Source: DASTHG01 sp035491895 (GTDB taxonomy: Bacteria; Gemmatimonadota; Gemmatimonadetes; Gemmatimonadales; GWC2-71-9). Taken from it: 64,000 nt of DNA. Below, piece by piece: positions 63,085 to 64,000 of the stretch (the first letter of the stretch is position 1; every line of letters starts with the position of its first letter). A program made the position numbers and the translations under genes. Below the pieces are notes generated by a model. That model was not told the DNA's origin. It saw only the letters and a program-made list of their open reading frames with translations, and did no database searches. The stretch is taken from NCBI GenBank assembly GCA_035491895.1, contig DATJJY010000048.1, positions 1 through 64,000 on the forward strand, written 5' to 3'.

Positions 63085-63540
63085 ATGGCCACCAAGAGAG
63101 GAGCGGAACAAGCCGCTCCCCGGGCGACGCGCCGGCCCAAGCGCAAGGCCCCTGAAACCTTTCGCGCGCGCGCGCTGACGCCTTCGCTGACCGTCAACGA
63201 TCTGAAGCAGAGTCTCGCCTGGTACGAGACGGTGCTCGGCTTCACCGTGGAAGACCGCTGGGAGTCGGACGGCGCGCTGCGCGGCGTCGAGCTGAAAGCC
63301 GGCGCGACCCGCCTCATGCTGAACCAGGACGACTGGGCCCGGGGCCGCGAGCGGTTGAAGGGCGAGGGCTTCCGGCTGTTATTCGACACCGCGCAGAACC
63401 TCGACGACCTGGCCGCCGAGATCACCGCCCGCGGCGGACGGCTCGACCACGAGCCGCGGACCATGCCGTGGGGCGACCGGGCCTTCGCGCTCACCGATCC
63501 GGACGGCTATCGCCTGACGATCGCACAGCTCCAGCGCTAG
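63085..63540 (+). CDS. Glyoxalase/bleomycin-resistance (VOC) fold protein
   Basis: A 151-residue protein with a basic ~28-residue tail followed by one VOC domain (LTPSLTVNDLKQSLAWYETVLGF, ADDP-like FALTDPDGYRLTIAQ). Members bind metal and act as lyases, dioxygenases or antibiotic-binding proteins; the exact role is not deducible. GAGGAG nine bases upstream supports ATG 63085. The following oxidoreductase gene begins one base after its stop, so they may be co-transcribed. Confidence 0.88.
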   Translation: MATKRGAEQAAPRATRRPKRKAPETFRARALTPSLTVNDLKQSLAWYETVLGFTVEDRWESDGALRGVELKAGATRLMLNQDDWARGRERLKGEGFRLLFDTAQNLDDLAAEITARGGRLDHEPRTMPWGDRAFALTDPDGYRLTIAQLQR

Positions 63541-63541
63541 A

Positions 63542-64000
63542 GTGGATAACGCGGCCGTCATTCGCGCCCTCGCGGAGACGTTCGTGCCCGAGGGCGAGGC
63601 CGTCCGGCTGGCCGACCACCTGACGGAAACGATCGCCTCCCTCCCCCGCCGTGCCGCCCGGGAGGAAATCGCGCACCTGCTCCAGCTGCTCGAGAGCCGG
63701 ACCTTGAATCTGGTGCTCGCGGGGTCGGCGCTGCCGTTCACGTCGATGTCCCAGGCCCAGCGGGAGCGCTACCTCGGCGCCTGGGCGACGAGCCGCGTTC
63801 CGCTGCGCCGCAAGGCATTCCAGGGCTTGAAGCGCATGACGACGGTGCTGTATTACACGGCACGACCGCCATCGGGTGCGAACAACCCGAGCTGGGATCG
63901 ACTGGGGTATCCCGGACCGCTCGGTCCCCCGCCCACCACCCCGAAGCGGATCAGACCACATACCGTCTCAGCGGACGAGACGCTGCAGTGCGACGTCGTC
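63542..64000 (+). CDS. N-terminal part of a GMC-type (long-chain alcohol oxidase-like) oxidoreductase, truncated by window end
   Basis: An open frame of 153 codons from GTG 63542 to the window edge. The first ~110 residues are a helical segment (VIRALAETFVPEGEAVRLADHL, LPRRAAREEIAHLLQLLESR) as found before the flavin domain of long-chain alcohol oxidases and related GMC enzymes, and the last residues (DETLQCDVV) lead into the expected FAD-binding strand. The rest of the gene lies beyond the window. Confidence 0.75.
   Translation, partial: MDNAAVIRALAETFVPEGEAVRLADHLTETIASLPRRAAREEIAHLLQLLESRTLNLVLAGSALPFTSMSQAQRERYLGAWATSRVPLRRKAFQGLKRMTTVLYYTARPPSGANNPSWDRLGYPGPLGPPPTTPKRIRPHTVSADETLQCDVV

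Overview
The window is a contiguous piece of a high-GC bacterial chromosome with densely packed genes and many GTG starts. There is no sign of prophage, insertion sequences, CRISPR or RNA genes. Gene content (alternative complex III, multi-domain TolB/amidohydrolase and PIG-L proteins, FHA and Ser/Thr kinase signalling) and a recurring TAnnTT promoter-like hexamer close to start codons suggest Gemmatimonadota or a relative in the FCB group. This placement is inference; no 16S or other marker gene is present.

Layout. 1-1.7 kb: end of an XdhC maturation protein, an AhpD-like protein and a cupredoxin lipoprotein. 1.8-10 kb (minus strand): a complete actABCDEF operon for alternative complex III (quinol oxidation), preceded by a small unknown gene and followed by a second cupredoxin lipoprotein that could accept its electrons. 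10-28.4 kb: a large catabolic locus. A ten-gene minus-strand operon runs from a peptide-type binding protein through a GHMP kinase, heparinase II/III-like protein, RNA methyltransferase, class III aminotransferase, two amidohydrolase-like proteins (one lacking its metal ligands), a DapA-like aldolase and a DHOD-like flavoprotein to an N-acylamino acid racemase/OSBS-type enolase. Two plus-strand permeases diverge from it, and a second minus operon (sugar phosphate isomerase, GH38 mannosidase, esterase) follows. Most neighbours are coupled by 1-4 nt overlaps. The substrate is unknown; an acidic or N-acylated amino-sugar glycan is one guess.

28.4-36.5 kb: signalling genes. These are an eight-helix hybrid histidine kinase, a tandem-FHA/transmembrane/coiled-coil/serine protease, an Arg-rich mini-protein, a membrane protein of the YdjM/DUF457 type, a tandem pseudokinase-kinase and a two-ACT-domain protein. 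36.6-39.3 kb: a third cupredoxin lipoprotein and an ABC-2 exporter. 39.5-49.7 kb: a seven-gene minus operon (PIG-L deacetylase-like protein, ferric-type ABC importer, MFS pump, PafA-like phosphatase, outer-membrane protein). 49.8-55.2 kb: acyl-CoA dehydrogenase, a degenerate phosphoribosyltransferase-like protein, citrate synthase and a DEAD-box helicase. 55.5-64 kb: a TolB-propeller amidohydrolase, SURF1, a GIY-YIG protein, a Cys/Met gamma-lyase-type enzyme, a Spinster-like MFS protein, an OsmC protein, a glyoxalase-fold protein and the start of a GMC oxidoreductase.

The most unusual signals are: (i) a 10-bp tandem repeat with inverted arms at two loci, abutting stop codons and supplying the TAG stop of two unrelated genes; (ii) a TAnnTT hexamer 6-11 nt before many starts without Shine-Dalgarno sequences, pointing to leaderless or very short-leader mRNAs; (iii) the tandem-FHA protease and pseudokinase-kinase proteins close together; and (iv) the catabolic operon with a paired intact and degenerate amidohydrolase.
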